NCBI GenBank assembly: GCA_004556005.1
Contig: SFJA01000010.1
Coordinates: 1 to 35,381, forward strand
Origin: Bacteroidales bacterium
Lineage (GTDB): Bacteria > Bacteroidota > Bacteroidia > Bacteroidales > UBA932
Length of the DNA stretch: 35,381 nucleotides
Direction: 5' to 3'
Made by a program: the position numbers and the translations under genes. Positions 17,144-23,324 of this stretch are shown here, piece after piece (the stretch's first letter is position 1; each line of letters begins with the position of its first letter). A model generated the notes under the pieces. The model was given only the letters and a program-made list of their open reading frames with translations, did no database searches and was not told the origin of the DNA.

Positions 17144-17269
17144 TATCCCTGAATCCGGTTAACCCAATTTTGTCCACAAAATCGGGGGTTTTTGTGGACA
17201 AAATGCGTTTTTTGCAGGTTTTGTCCATAAAAATGGGGGTTTTCATGGACAAAATTGAATTCTTTCCTA
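17144..17269 (+). repeat. right twin-hairpin (REP/BIME-like) repeat
   Basis: Direct copy of the 15793-15918 unit, starting 43 bp after the transposase stop codon. Hairpin 1 (17168-17203) has a perfect 14-bp stem, TTTTGTCCACAAAA against TTTTGTGGACAAAA, closing on TCGGGGGT. Hairpin 2 (17219-17254) has the same first nine bases, then a T:A pair where hairpin 1 has C:G, and one mismatch further in. The pair exchange suggests the fold, not just the sequence, is maintained. Confidence 0.85.
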
Positions 17270-17302
17270 TTGATGCCGGCAGCAGAGGCGGGAGCAGCAA
17301 GG

Positions 17303-17456
17303 GGCAGCGCGGCTCCCGGTGCGGCGAGGACGAGGGCGGGGGCAGCAAAGGGCAGCAAAGGGCAGCGCGGCTCCCGGTGCGGCGAGGGCGAGGGCGGGGG
17401 CAGCAAGAGGCAGCGCGACTCCCGGTGCGGCGAGGACGAGGGCGGGGGCAGCGAGG
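17303..17456. repeat. GC-rich tandem repeat, three ~48-bp units
   Basis: Units beginning GGCAGCGCGGCTCCCGGTGC start at 17303, 17361 and 17409. The first unit is lengthened by a 10-bp duplication (GGCAGCAAAG twice, 17341-17360). Both strands stay open through it, giving spurious Arg/Gly-rich or Pro-rich frames. No gene is supported. Confidence 0.8.
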
Positions 17457-17510
17457 GAGGCGGAACGGGAGGCGGGAAAAGCGGCGGGGATAGCGAAGGG
17501 TGGCGGGAAC

Positions 17511-17555
17511 GGGAGTGACGGGAGCGGGAGTGACGGGGATGGGAGTGACGGGGAC
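17511..17555. repeat. 15-bp tandem repeat, three units
   Basis: GGGAGTGACGGG(A/G)(G/A)(C/T) is repeated exactly three times at 17511, 17526 and 17541, ending 10 bp before the tenA stop codon. It is G-rich on the plus strand. It may act as the 3' flank of tenA mRNA, but no terminator structure is evident. Confidence 0.8.
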
Positions 17556-17565
17556 TAGCTGATTA

Positions 17566-18210
17566 TCAATATGTTCCGGTGTAACCGTAGTTCCAGAACG
17601 CGTACTCGTAGCGGGCGGACTCCAGATATAAGTCGTCCATCCGGGCAAGAAGTTCTTCCGGGGCAGTTTCAGCCCAGCGGTCAATCATTTCAAGAATGAG
17701 AGCCACGCCGGAAGAGAATTGTTCATTGCCATATTCAAGTATCCACTCCTTATAGGGATTGCCTTCCAGCCGGGCATTTGCAAGTATGTCAAGTCCGACA
17801 CGATTGTAAATCCATAAGCACGGAAGCATTGCAGCAAGCGCAAGTTCTTTTACGCCAGTATCGATTGCTGCCTGGGTATGTGCATTGTAGCCAAGAGTCA
17901 CGTTTGACGGCTGAACACGGCAGTCAATCCCGTATTTTTCTATAAGAAGCTGATGCATAGCTTTTTCGCCGTCTATGCCGCTTTGTGCAAAAGCGGTAAA
18001 CATCTCCCTTTCCGAAGGATCGGCAAGCAGCCCCGCAATCTGGAACATCTGCCGGCCATAAGTCCCGAGATATAATTCATCCTGAGCGATATATCGCGAA
18101 AACCTTTCCGCCGACAGGCTGCCGTCAGCGAGCTCCTTGATGAACGGTTGTGCCAGAATGGCCTCATAAACGGGGAGACTCTTCTCCCATACACTTAATG
18201 TCCAGGACAT
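17566..18210 (-). CDS. tenA: TenA-family thiaminase II / aminopyrimidine aminohydrolase
   Basis: Salvages thiamin degradation products by hydrolysing aminopyrimidines to HMP. The 214-aa all-helical protein carries the family active-site residues: Asp44 and Tyr47 in QDELYLGTYG, the nucleophile Cys131 in AMLPCLWIYNRVG, and the C-terminal Glu202 in YEYAFWNYGY. No other thiamin gene is adjacent. It follows the EF-G2 gene on the same strand, with a strong hairpin in the 70-nt gap. Only 13 nt separate the hairpin from the ATG, so any transcript reaching tenA must pass through the hairpin. No TPP riboswitch is visible. Confidence 0.93.
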   Translation of the reverse strand: MSWTLSVWEKSLPVYEAILAQPFIKELADGSLSAERFSRYIAQDELYLGTYGRQMFQIAGLLADPSEREMFTAFAQSGIDGEKAMHQLLIEKYGIDCRVQPSNVTLGYNAHTQAAIDTGVKELALAAMLPCLWIYNRVGLDILANARLEGNPYKEWILEYGNEQFSSGVALILEMIDRWAETAPEELLARMDDLYLESARYEYAFWNYGYTGTY

Positions 18211-18223
18211 ATCTTTCCTCTCA

Positions 18224-18261
18224 AAAGAGCCGACCGGAACAATAATTCCAATCGGCTCTTT
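18224..18261 (-). terminator. hairpin between EF-G2 and tenA (terminator or attenuator)
   Basis: On the minus strand AAAGAGCCGA pairs perfectly with TCGGCTCTTT. The stem extends to 16 bp through GG/CC and two G-U-type pairs, leaving a loop of about 6 nt. TTTT follows directly, then GAGAGGAAAG, a possible tenA ribosome-binding site. The short U run suggests leaky termination. Confidence 0.65.
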
Positions 18262-18280
18262 CCATTTATCTTGGGAAGTA

Positions 18281-20389
18281 CTAGTCTTCCTTCTCTTCTT
18301 CTACGTAAGCCTTGAGGAGCTTCTCCTGAACGTCACCCGGAACAGGCTGATAGTCAGCGAATTCTTTCTCGAACGATGCTGAACCTGCGGTGAGGGAGCT
18401 AAGAGAAGTCGAGTAGCGGTAGAGTTCTGCCTGAGGGACGCGAGCCTTGAGGATTGCAAATCCCTTGTCTGAACCCATATCGCCGAGGATACCCCTGCGG
18501 TTCTGGAGATCGGACATAACGGCACCCTGATACTCAGGAGGAGTCATAACCGTAACGTTGTAGATAGGCTCAAGAATCTTCGGACCTGCATTGCGGAATG
18601 CCTCCTTGAATGCGTTGCGACCAGCGATAATGAACGCAATTTCCTTTGAGTCAACCGGATGCATCTTTCCGTCATAAACAAACACACGGATGTCACGGGC
18701 GTATGAACCGGTAAGAGGACCTTCGCTCATCTTTTCCTTGATACCCTTGAGGATAGCCGGCATAAAGCCGAGGTCGATTGCACCACCGACAACACAGTTG
18801 TAAAATTCGAGCTTGCCACCCCATTCGAGTTCGGTAATGTCCTGGGTCTTGACATTGAGCTGGGTTTCCTTGCCGTCAATCTTGAACTTGGTATTGAGAT
18901 CGCCTTCGGCCGGACAAACGAGGAGGTGAACCTCTCCGAACTGACCGGCACCACCGGACTGCTTCTTGTGACGATACTGTGCGGTAGCCACCTTGGTAAT
19001 GGTCTCACGATAAGGAACCTTCGGCGCAAACAGCTCTACATCAAGATTATAGACATTGTTGATGAGCCACTTTACAATGTTGATGTGCTGCTCTCCATTG
19101 CCCTTGAGTATGGTCTGGCGGAGCTCCTTGTTGTAGTCAACGATAACGGTAGGATCCTGTGAAGAAATCTTCTTGAGGGCATCACCGAGCTTCTGCTCAT
19201 CCTGAACCACCTTGGCCTTGATTGCGCACTCGTACTTGGATGCAGGGAAGACAATCTTTTCGTGGTTGATTCCGGAACCGATCTGTGAAAGGGTGGTGTT
19301 TGCACGGCTGTTCTTGAGCTTAACCGCACAACCGAAGTCACCGGCGTGAATCTGGTTGACTGCCTCCTTCTTCTGTCCTGCAACGGCATAGATGGCGGAG
19401 AGACGGTCCTTGCTTCCGGTAACAGGATCTTCGAGATCGACTCCAGGAGTGAGCACGCCGCTCATCACCTTGAAATATGAAACCTCACCGAGGTGCTGCT
19501 CAACGGCGTTCTTATAGATGAATATTGAAACAGGCTCTTCGTCCTTGTTAACAGGGACAGGAGCAACTCTTCTGGTAAACTCGAGCACTCTCTTGACGCC
19601 GATATCCTTCTTTGCAGAAACGCAGAATACAGGATAAGCCTCACCCTGACGGATGCCCTGGCTCAATCCCTGACGGATTTCGTCCTCGGTCAGGCTGCCG
19701 GCATCGAAGAACTTCTCCATAAGGGTATCGTCATACTCGGCTGCCTTTTCGATAAGTTCCTGACGGGCCTCCTCAGCCATATCCATAAGATCTGCAGGGA
19801 TATCGAGGTCCTCACGGGTACCGTTGGCATCCTTGAAATGATAGTACTTCATTGTCAGGACATCCACGAAACCGTCAAATCCCGGACCTGTTGAAACAGG
19901 GAACTGGATATATACGGCCTTCTTTCCAAAGGACTCCTTGATGCTGTTCTGAACGTGCTCCCAGTCTGCCTTCTCGCCGTCAAGCTGGTTTACTGCGACG
20001 ATGAGAGGAAGAGACTGCTTCTCGGCCATTCTGATGAATTTCTCAGTACCGACTTCCACTCCCTGCTGCGCATTGATCACGAGGATACCGCACTCGCAAA
20101 CCTTGAATGCAGAATATGCACCGCCGATAAAGTCGTCGGCTCCCGGAGCGTCGATGAAGTTGAACTTGGTGTTCTGGAACTCTGCATACAGTGGAGTTGC
20201 ATAAATCGACCTCTGGTTGAGTTTTTCGAGTTCGTCGTTGTCAGATACGGTGTTCTTTTCTTCGACTGTTCCTCGTCTGTCAATGACCTTGCCTTCATAG
20301 AGCATAGATTCGGCAAGAGTGGTTTTTCCGGATTTTGTGGCGCCTATGAGCACCACGTTCCGGACGTCTTTGGTAGGATATTCTTTCAT
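18281..20389 (-). CDS. fusA2: elongation factor G paralog EF-G2 (GTPase-impaired type)
   Basis: Ribosomal translocase paralog. From the ATG at 20389 the protein is 702 aa (MKEYPTKDVRNVVLIGATKSGKTT). A further in-frame ATG at 20410 would lie about 14 nt from the -7 box and add an atypical MTFNNTT, so I prefer 20389. G1 is GATKSGKTT; G3 reads DAPGADDF instead of the canonical DTPGHVDF, so the His that activates water is Ala84; G4 is NQLD instead of NKxD. Domains II-V follow, with the domain IV/V blocks GEVHLLV and GDMGSDKGFAILKARVP. Bacteroides EF-G2 proteins with this change have been reported to support translation without GTP hydrolysis and to matter under carbon limitation. The classical fusA is not in this window. 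Confidence 0.9.
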   Translation of the reverse strand: MKEYPTKDVRNVVLIGATKSGKTTLAESMLYEGKVIDRRGTVEEKNTVSDNDELEKLNQRSIYATPLYAEFQNTKFNFIDAPGADDFIGGAYSAFKVCECGILVINAQQGVEVGTEKFIRMAEKQSLPLIVAVNQLDGEKADWEHVQNSIKESFGKKAVYIQFPVSTGPGFDGFVDVLTMKYYHFKDANGTREDLDIPADLMDMAEEARQELIEKAAEYDDTLMEKFFDAGSLTEDEIRQGLSQGIRQGEAYPVFCVSAKKDIGVKRVLEFTRRVAPVPVNKDEEPVSIFIYKNAVEQHLGEVSYFKVMSGVLTPGVDLEDPVTGSKDRLSAIYAVAGQKKEAVNQIHAGDFGCAVKLKNSRANTTLSQIGSGINHEKIVFPASKYECAIKAKVVQDEQKLGDALKKISSQDPTVIVDYNKELRQTILKGNGEQHINIVKWLINNVYNLDVELFAPKVPYRETITKVATAQYRHKKQSGGAGQFGEVHLLVCPAEGDLNTKFKIDGKETQLNVKTQDITELEWGGKLEFYNCVVGGAIDLGFMPAILKGIKEKMSEGPLTGSYARDIRVFVYDGKMHPVDSKEIAFIIAGRNAFKEAFRNAGPKILEPIYNVTVMTPPEYQGAVMSDLQNRRGILGDMGSDKGFAILKARVPQAELYRYSTSLSSLTAGSASFEKEFADYQPVPGDVQEKLLKAYVEEEKED

Positions 20390-20423
20390 TGTTGTGTTAT
20401 TAAATGTCAATTTATGAGGTTGG

Positions 20424-20455
20424 CAAATCTAATAAAAAATGAATGCAATAGCAAA
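20424..20455 (-). promoter_or_regulatory. Bacteroidota promoter for EF-G2
   Basis: The minus strand reads TTTG (20455-20452), a 20-nt spacer, then TAGATTTG (20431-20424): a perfect -33/-7 match. A start about 20417 gives a leader of roughly 28 nt to the ATG at 20389, but almost none to the ATG at 20410. Confidence 0.8.
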
Positions 20456-20492
20456 TATTGGAGCATAGGATTGATAAAAAACATCAGGTCCT

Positions 20493-20702
20493 TTACCCAT
20501 TCTTCTCGCGTGCCGCCCTCAAATCCTCTATAAGGTCCTCCCCCGTCATTCCTGTCTGGTCAAGTATGACGCTGTTGAGGGATGTCGGCGAGACGTGCAG
20601 ACGCGCGCACAGTTGTACAAATCCGGGAATCTCCTCTCCGCTCTCCTTGTATTGAAGGAGGAGCTTGACAAAACTTTCATAAATTGCAATCAATTTTTCC
20701 AT
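20493..20702 (-). CDS. small helix-turn-helix protein, AraC-like half domain
   Basis: A 69-aa ORF, MEKLIAIYESFVKLLLQYKE..., whose second half (FVQLCARLHVSPTSLNSVILDQTGMTGEDLIEDLR) follows the pattern of the second AraC/XylS helix-turn-helix (LHVSPxYLSxxFKxxTGxxxxxYL). It lacks the first HTH and any sensor domain, so it is either a stand-alone mini-regulator or a relic. It lies upstream of the EF-G2 promoter on the same strand. Only a weak promoter (CAGATTTG at -7) is seen before it. The start codon follows an A/T-rich leader with no obvious Shine-Dalgarno, normal for this phylum. Confidence 0.6.
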   Translation of the reverse strand: MEKLIAIYESFVKLLLQYKESGEEIPGFVQLCARLHVSPTSLNSVILDQTGMTGEDLIEDLRAAREKNG

Positions 20703-20874
20703 AATACGTTACTGTTTCATTTTTGCAAATCTGCACATTAAGAGTGTCAAAATCAATATGCGTCAGCCAAAAAGAATATCCGAAAAAGTAAAAATATACG
20801 TTTTTTAACATTTTTGTACGATTTAATCAGGCATTATACGGTTTTATCGGATAAAAGGAACGGGAGATGATGAA

Positions 20875-20882
20875 TAGATTTG
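20875..20882 (+). promoter_or_regulatory. -7 promoter element of the XRE regulator
   Basis: TAGATTTG matches TAnnTTTG exactly and lies 19 nt before the ATG at 20902. No TTTG is present at the expected -33 position. The 200-bp region between this gene and the divergent 69-aa ORF is otherwise A/T-rich and empty. Confidence 0.5.
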
Positions 20883-20901
20883 TGCAGAATGACGATCACA
20901 A

Positions 20902-21363
20902 ATGGCACTGACAGAACGAATCATTTCTACACCGAACGAGATTGACCGGCTCATCAAGGCCCGCATCGAGGAACTGCGCAAAAAGGAAAAAGGACTGACG
21001 CAGGAAAAGTTTGCGCAGCGCGCCGGAATCCCCCTGTCCACCTATACCGACTTTCTCAGCGGAGGAAGAAACGTGTTCAACAAGCATTTCCCCGCTCTTG
21101 TGGATGCACTCGGACTGAGTGTGGAACAATTCCTCGCCCCATTGCTGGCAGACAGAATGACACCCGGGATCCTCTCAGAGTCAATTGATTACAAAGCAGA
21201 ACTGCGAACTCTCACAAAAGAATACGAACAGCGGCTCGCCGAAAAGAACGAAACCATAAGACTGCTTGAGCGCACCGTATCCGAACTCAAGGACCACATC
21301 AAAACTCAAAAGGAAATGATTGCGATGCTTATGCGCGAAGAAAACGAGGAACATAGCTTTTGA
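20902..21363 (+). CDS. XRE-type transcriptional regulator with C-terminal coiled coil
   Basis: A 153-aa protein. Residues about 30-78 form a lambda-repressor-like HTH (GLTQEKFAQRAGIPLSTYTDFLSGGRN, then FPALVDALGLSVEQFL). Residues about 95-150 are charged heptad-rich sequence (LRTLTKEYEQRLAEKNETIRLLERTVSELKDHIKTQKEMIAML) typical of a dimerising coiled coil. There is no ligand-binding domain. It precedes rnhB by 68 nt on the same strand, but rnhB has its own -7-like element, so co-transcription is uncertain. Its divergence from the 69-aa HTH ORF could reflect mutual regulation, but this is speculative. Confidence 0.85.
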   Translation: MALTERIISTPNEIDRLIKARIEELRKKEKGLTQEKFAQRAGIPLSTYTDFLSGGRNVFNKHFPALVDALGLSVEQFLAPLLADRMTPGILSESIDYKAELRTLTKEYEQRLAEKNETIRLLERTVSELKDHIKTQKEMIAMLMREENEEHSF

Positions 21364-21403
21364 CAAAACAGCCCTTCAAGCCGCGCCAAACAGCATTTTT
21401 TTG

Positions 21404-21411
21404 TATTTTTG
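21404..21411 (+). promoter_or_regulatory. -7-like element of rnhB
   Basis: TATTTTTG fits TAnnTTTG and ends 20 nt before the rnhB ATG. The upstream -33 position has no TTTG. The match lies in a T-rich run, which raises the chance of coincidence. Confidence 0.35.
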
Positions 21412-21431
21412 CAAAATAACGGAAAATTGAG

Positions 21432-22052
21432 ATGGGGAACAGTAAAGGTGCAGCGAAACTTAAGGCCTGTATGGAAAGCGGACGCATCGAGGCAGGATGC
21501 GACGAGGCTGGCAGGGGACCGCTTGCGGGGCCGGTCTTTGCCGCCGCAGTCATATTGCCGGAAGCGTTCTACCACCCCCTTCTGAACGACTCGAAGAAAA
21601 TGAGCGTCAAGGCTCGCTATGAATTACGCGAAGTGATTGAAAAAGAAGCGATTGCCTGGGCGGTCGAAGAAGTTTCCCCTGAAGAAATCGACTCCCTGAA
21701 CATACTCTGGGCAAGCGTGACCGGAATGCAGCGCGCAGTAAGAAAGCTCAGCGTCAAGCCCCAGTTCCTTCTTATCGACGGGAACCGTTTCCGGCCCTTC
21801 GACGGCTACCCATTCGCGACCGTAGTGCACGGGGACGCCACCTACGCCAGCATTGCCGCCGCATCCGTGCTCGCAAAAACTTACCGCGACGACAGGATGA
21901 TCCAGCTCGCGGAACAATTCCCCCACTACGGCTGGGACCGCAATATGGGCTACCCGACCCGGGAGCACATCGAAGCAATCAAAAAGTACGGCCTTACCCC
22001 CTGGCACCGCCGCAGCTTCCACCCCAAAGAACTGGAACCCACGCTTTTTTAA
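21432..22052 (+). CDS. rnhB: ribonuclease HII
   Basis: Removes RNA primers and misincorporated ribonucleotides from DNA-RNA hybrids. The 206-aa length is typical. Catalytic motifs are GCDEAGRGPLAGPV (Asp24, Glu25), LLIDGN, and HGDATYASIAAASVLAKTYRDDRM, with the family C-terminus MGYPTREHIEAIKKYGLTPWHRRSFHP. An earlier start is not available, and the ATG at 21432 leaves a short N-terminal extension (MGNSKGAAKLKACM) before the core. It converges with the metallophosphoesterase gene, with 25 bp between the stops and no clear shared terminator. Confidence 0.96.
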   Translation: MGNSKGAAKLKACMESGRIEAGCDEAGRGPLAGPVFAAAVILPEAFYHPLLNDSKKMSVKARYELREVIEKEAIAWAVEEVSPEEIDSLNILWASVTGMQRAVRKLSVKPQFLLIDGNRFRPFDGYPFATVVHGDATYASIAAASVLAKTYRDDRMIQLAEQFPHYGWDRNMGYPTREHIEAIKKYGLTPWHRRSFHPKELEPTLF

Positions 22053-22077
22053 TTAATGGCTATCCACCCAAACTGCT

Positions 22078-23229
22078 CTATCTCAGCACAAAGCGCTGGG
22101 AGAGACGGGTAGAGTCGCCTGCGTAAAAGTCTATGGTGATGCGACGAGGTCCGACGGTCATTTTGTAGGAACCTGCGGACGGCGAGCAGACGTAGCGCTT
22201 GAGGCCGGGGCGGTATTCGTCAAAAAGTGGACTTTCGTCAGTGTAAGGCTTGCCGTCCGTTTTGGTCCTCATAGTGCCGTCGGGATTGGTGGACAGGGAC
22301 TTACGGTAGGCGCCGTATTGGTCCGGACCTTCGGCGAATACTGTATAGCTGCCCAGTTCGTCCTTGGACCAGACGCTGTTCAGGGTCATCTGCGTGATGC
22401 GCCCGCCATCGCCGAACCAGTCTGCCAGTTCCGTATTGTGGGTATGTCCGCACAGGCAGATGACCTCCCGACGGGCAAAGAGCTCGCGGAAGTGCCGCCT
22501 TGCGAGCGTATCTGCCTCACTTCCACCACCGTGGAAGAACCAGCGGCAGTTTTCGCCGTCGTAAGGCAGCAGCGGCCCGTGAACCAGAACGAAAGTATGC
22601 CGGGCGCCCTCGGTTTCTAGAAGAATTCGCTCCAACTCAGCGTCATCGGGCTTGTTGAAGTCGAGAACGATGTAGGCGTCGTCACCTATGCCGAACCAGA
22701 AGGTGGTGCCATCGACAGGCTTGCCGAGCTCTTCGGACAGTCGCGCAGGCATAAACTCGCGGTACGCCCGACCCGCGCCGGTGCCCCGGATATCGTGATT
22801 GCCCGCAACGGTCACGAACGGCAGTCCGCACAACTCTTCCTTAAAGCTGTCCATCACATCGCAGAGCATCTTCTTGTGCACATCCGGATTGCCGCAGTCC
22901 CCCTGGATAAGGTCCCCGAGCTGGAAGACCATCCGGGTGTCGTCGTCGATCAGGCAGGCGGCTCGCTTGAGCAGCCGCGGGCAACGCTCACGCCACATCT
23001 CGCCGTTTCGGGCAAATTCTGCCCGCTGCACTCTGTTGAGCCATTCTACCGGCTCGTTATAGTCTGAATGATAGACACTTGCAGGTTCGGTATCGAAGTG
23101 GGTGTCTCCAAGGAGAACTATTGAATATGACTTGTCAGAGCGTTTTGCCTCAGCAATTTGAGACCTGCCGAAAAGGGCTAGAGCAGCCAGCGAAGAGGCC
23201 GAAGCGGTCAGGAATTGTCTTCTGTCCAT
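22078..23229 (-). CDS. Tat-exported calcineurin-like metallophosphoesterase
   Basis: I start the gene at the ATG at 23229 (383 aa), not at the ATG at 23256, because the latter falls within the -7 promoter box and the internal start gives a textbook twin-arginine signal, MDRRQFLTASASSLAALALFG. The mature part has the dinuclear metallophosphoesterase motifs in order: GDTHFD (Asp42, His44), FQLGDLIQGD, TVAGNHDIRG, LVHGPLLPYD and CGHTHNTE. A C-terminal beta-rich portion (about 300-383) is less conserved. It is probably periplasmic and acts on a phosphate ester, but the substrate cannot be told. It lies divergent to mrp with overlapping promoter regions. Confidence 0.9.
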   Translation of the reverse strand: MDRRQFLTASASSLAALALFGRSQIAEAKRSDKSYSIVLLGDTHFDTEPASVYHSDYNEPVEWLNRVQRAEFARNGEMWRERCPRLLKRAACLIDDDTRMVFQLGDLIQGDCGNPDVHKKMLCDVMDSFKEELCGLPFVTVAGNHDIRGTGAGRAYREFMPARLSEELGKPVDGTTFWFGIGDDAYIVLDFNKPDDAELERILLETEGARHTFVLVHGPLLPYDGENCRWFFHGGGSEADTLARRHFRELFARREVICLCGHTHNTELADWFGDGGRITQMTLNSVWSKDELGSYTVFAEGPDQYGAYRKSLSTNPDGTMRTKTDGKPYTDESPLFDEYRPGLKRYVCSPSAGSYKMTVGPRRITIDFYAGDSTRLSQRFVLR

Positions 23230-23255
23230 AAATAAGATTCGTTCAGTGTCGAACA

Positions 23256-23263
23256 CAAATTTA
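23256..23263 (-). promoter_or_regulatory. -7 element for the metallophosphoesterase
   Basis: The minus strand reads TAAATTTG, an exact TAnnTTTG match, 26 nt before the preferred ATG at 23229. Upstream at the -33 distance is GTTT rather than TTTG. Confidence 0.55.
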
Positions 23264-23287
23264 AGGAATATTCCAAGAAAATTAAAC

Positions 23288-23295
23288 TAACTTTG
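23288..23295 (+). promoter_or_regulatory. -7 element for mrp
   Basis: TAACTTTG matches TAnnTTTG exactly, 29 nt before the mrp ATG. No TTTG is found at -33. It lies only 25 bp from the oppositely oriented -7 box of the metallophosphoesterase gene, so the two promoters overlap. Confidence 0.55.
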
Positions 23296-23324
23296 CAGAG
23301 ATATGAAATAAGTTTTGGAACAAT

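Larger units (their letters stand above)
15793..17269 (+). mobile_element. REPtron-like unit: RAYT transposase gene between two twin-hairpin direct repeats
   Basis: The unit consists of a left 126-bp repeat, about 276 bp of G-rich sequence with the promoter, the HUH transposase gene, 43 bp, then a right 126-bp repeat in the same orientation. The two repeats differ at only three positions. This layout matches REP-associated tyrosine transposase loci (REPtrons) and also the hairpin-bounded ends of IS200/IS605 elements. No target-site duplication is expected for this chemistry, and exact element ends cannot be set from one copy. Confidence 0.65.

Noticed and set aside
15793..17269. CRISPR-like array from the repeated TTTTGTCCA hairpins
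   Set aside because: Only two pairs of hairpins, spacers not uniform or unique, and no cas genes nearby.
17025..17684. 219-aa minus-strand ORF across the hairpin repeat and GC-rich repeats, and similar frames in 15717-16082 and 17143-17558
   Set aside because: They are open only because tandem repeats have periods divisible by 3. Translations are Pro-, Arg- or Gly-rich, and the shared stretch (FVHENPHFYGQNLQKTHFV) is simply the hairpin repeat translated.
18211..18280. TPP riboswitch upstream of tenA
   Set aside because: The gap is only 70 nt and is filled by a simple hairpin; the conserved CTGAGA and thi-box blocks are absent. The TGAGAGG next to the hairpin is not in a riboswitch context.
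20390..20410. Upstream ATG (20410) as the EF-G2 start
   Set aside because: It would leave a leader of only a few nt after the predicted promoter and adds MTFNNTT, which is not family-like.
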